Shown here piece after piece: positions 6,231-6,474 of a stretch of 6,474 bases of DNA. The position numbers and the translations under genes are program-made. This stretch comes from Ignavibacteria bacterium UBA4661 (GTDB lineage: Bacteria; Bacteroidota; Ignavibacteria; Kapaibacteriales; UBA4661): the NCBI GenBank assembly GCA_002405405.1, contig DHLT01000265.1, positions 3,025 through 9,498 of the forward strand, read 5' to 3'. Within the stretch, counting starts at the first letter, position 1. Each line of letters starts with the position of its first letter. The notes below the pieces were generated by a model. That model did no database searches. It saw only the letters and a list, made by a program, of their open reading frames with translations, and was not told the origin of the DNA.

Positions 6231-6296
6231 AAGAGAATGAAGAAATACGATACGGAAAGAATATGCCGAATGAGTATTGATTGTACTACACTTCGA

Positions 6297-6474
6297 CTAG
6301 GCAAGCGTTTCCCGGAGGCGCGTCAGAGCTTCATTGTATTTCTGCGCTGTAGCAGCAATAATTGCATCGGGCAAGACCGGCGGCGGATATTGTTTATTCC
6401 AGTCGAGAGTTTCGAGGTAGTCGCGAAGATACTGTTTGTCGAATGATGGCTGGGCACCGCCAGGTGCGTAGGAG
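6297..6474 (-). CDS. purC: Phosphoribosylaminoimidazole-succinocarboxamide synthase (PurC), C-terminal fragment
   Basis: Only the last 58 codons and the TAG stop are present; the rest lies beyond the right edge. The peptide contains [20 protein letters not shown] (residues 8-27 of the fragment), followed by a proline-rich [11 protein letters not shown] and a terminal helix ending RLRETLA. This is the characteristic C-terminus of the longer (about 300-residue) SAICAR synthase form, where 'SxDKQxxRDYLE...W' is conserved. The enzyme ligates aspartate to CAIR with ATP in de novo purine synthesis. The truncation is caused by the window edge, not by mutation. It is the first gene in transcription order and may share a transcript with rodA 66 nt downstream. 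No clear terminator hairpin lies between them. Confidence 0.9.
   Translation of the reverse strand, partial: SYAPGGAQPSFDKQYLRDYLETLDWNKQYPPPVLPDAIIAATAQKYNEALTRLRETLA

Noticed and set aside
6231..6296. Possible terminator hairpin between purC and rodA (AGTA...TACT)
   Set aside because: The stem is only 4 bp with no T run after it, which is well within chance.
1..6474. CRISPR arrays, insertion sequences, tRNA/rRNA, phage or defence genes
   Set aside because: I looked on both strands and saw no spaced direct repeats, transposase motifs, tRNA-like cloverleaf or T-loop sequence, or known defence domains.

Overview
The window reads as chromosomal backbone of a Gram-negative bacterium. Seven complete genes and two genes cut by the window edges all lie on the minus strand, so transcription runs from high to low coordinates. 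I place the organism tentatively in the Bacteroidota/Chlorobiota (FCB) group. The reasons are a Dcd protein that looks like the Bacteroidota-type dCTP deaminase, the long-form PurC C-terminus, outer-envelope genes (two lipoproteins and a LolC/LolE-type permease), moderately AT-rich sequence, and start codons that lack Shine-Dalgarno sequences. This placement is inference from remembered family patterns; no search was run.

Layout in transcription order: the 3' end of purC (purine synthesis); rodA, a SEDS peptidoglycan glycosyltransferase for cell elongation; dcd, a dCTP deaminase with features of the bifunctional deaminase/dUTPase; a DUF1684 lipoprotein; a second lipoprotein of unknown function; an unrecognised 140-residue soluble protein; a 3-hydroxyacyl-CoA (3-hydroxybutyryl-CoA) dehydrogenase; a LolC/LolE-like ABC permease; and the 5' end of a methyltransferase-like gene that runs off the left edge.

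Spacing suggests two or three transcription blocks. From dcd to the 140-residue protein the genes are almost fused: gaps of 5 and 4 nt, then a 1-nt TAATG overlap. The dehydrogenase and the permease share a 4-nt ATGA overlap. The larger gaps are 66 nt (purC-rodA), 83 nt (rodA-dcd), 89 nt (140-residue protein-dehydrogenase) and 40 nt (permease-methyltransferase). No stretch longer than 90 nt is without a gene. The products do not form one pathway: nucleotide metabolism, wall synthesis, lipoproteins and fatty-acid-type chemistry are mixed.

I found no tRNA, rRNA, CRISPR array, insertion sequence, phage or defence genes, and no convincing new system. The most useful leads are the possibly bifunctional Dcd, the tightly coupled lipoprotein/unknown-protein block, rodA lying apart from its usual partner genes, the coupling of a Lol-type permease to a metabolic dehydrogenase, and the missing Shine-Dalgarno sequences.
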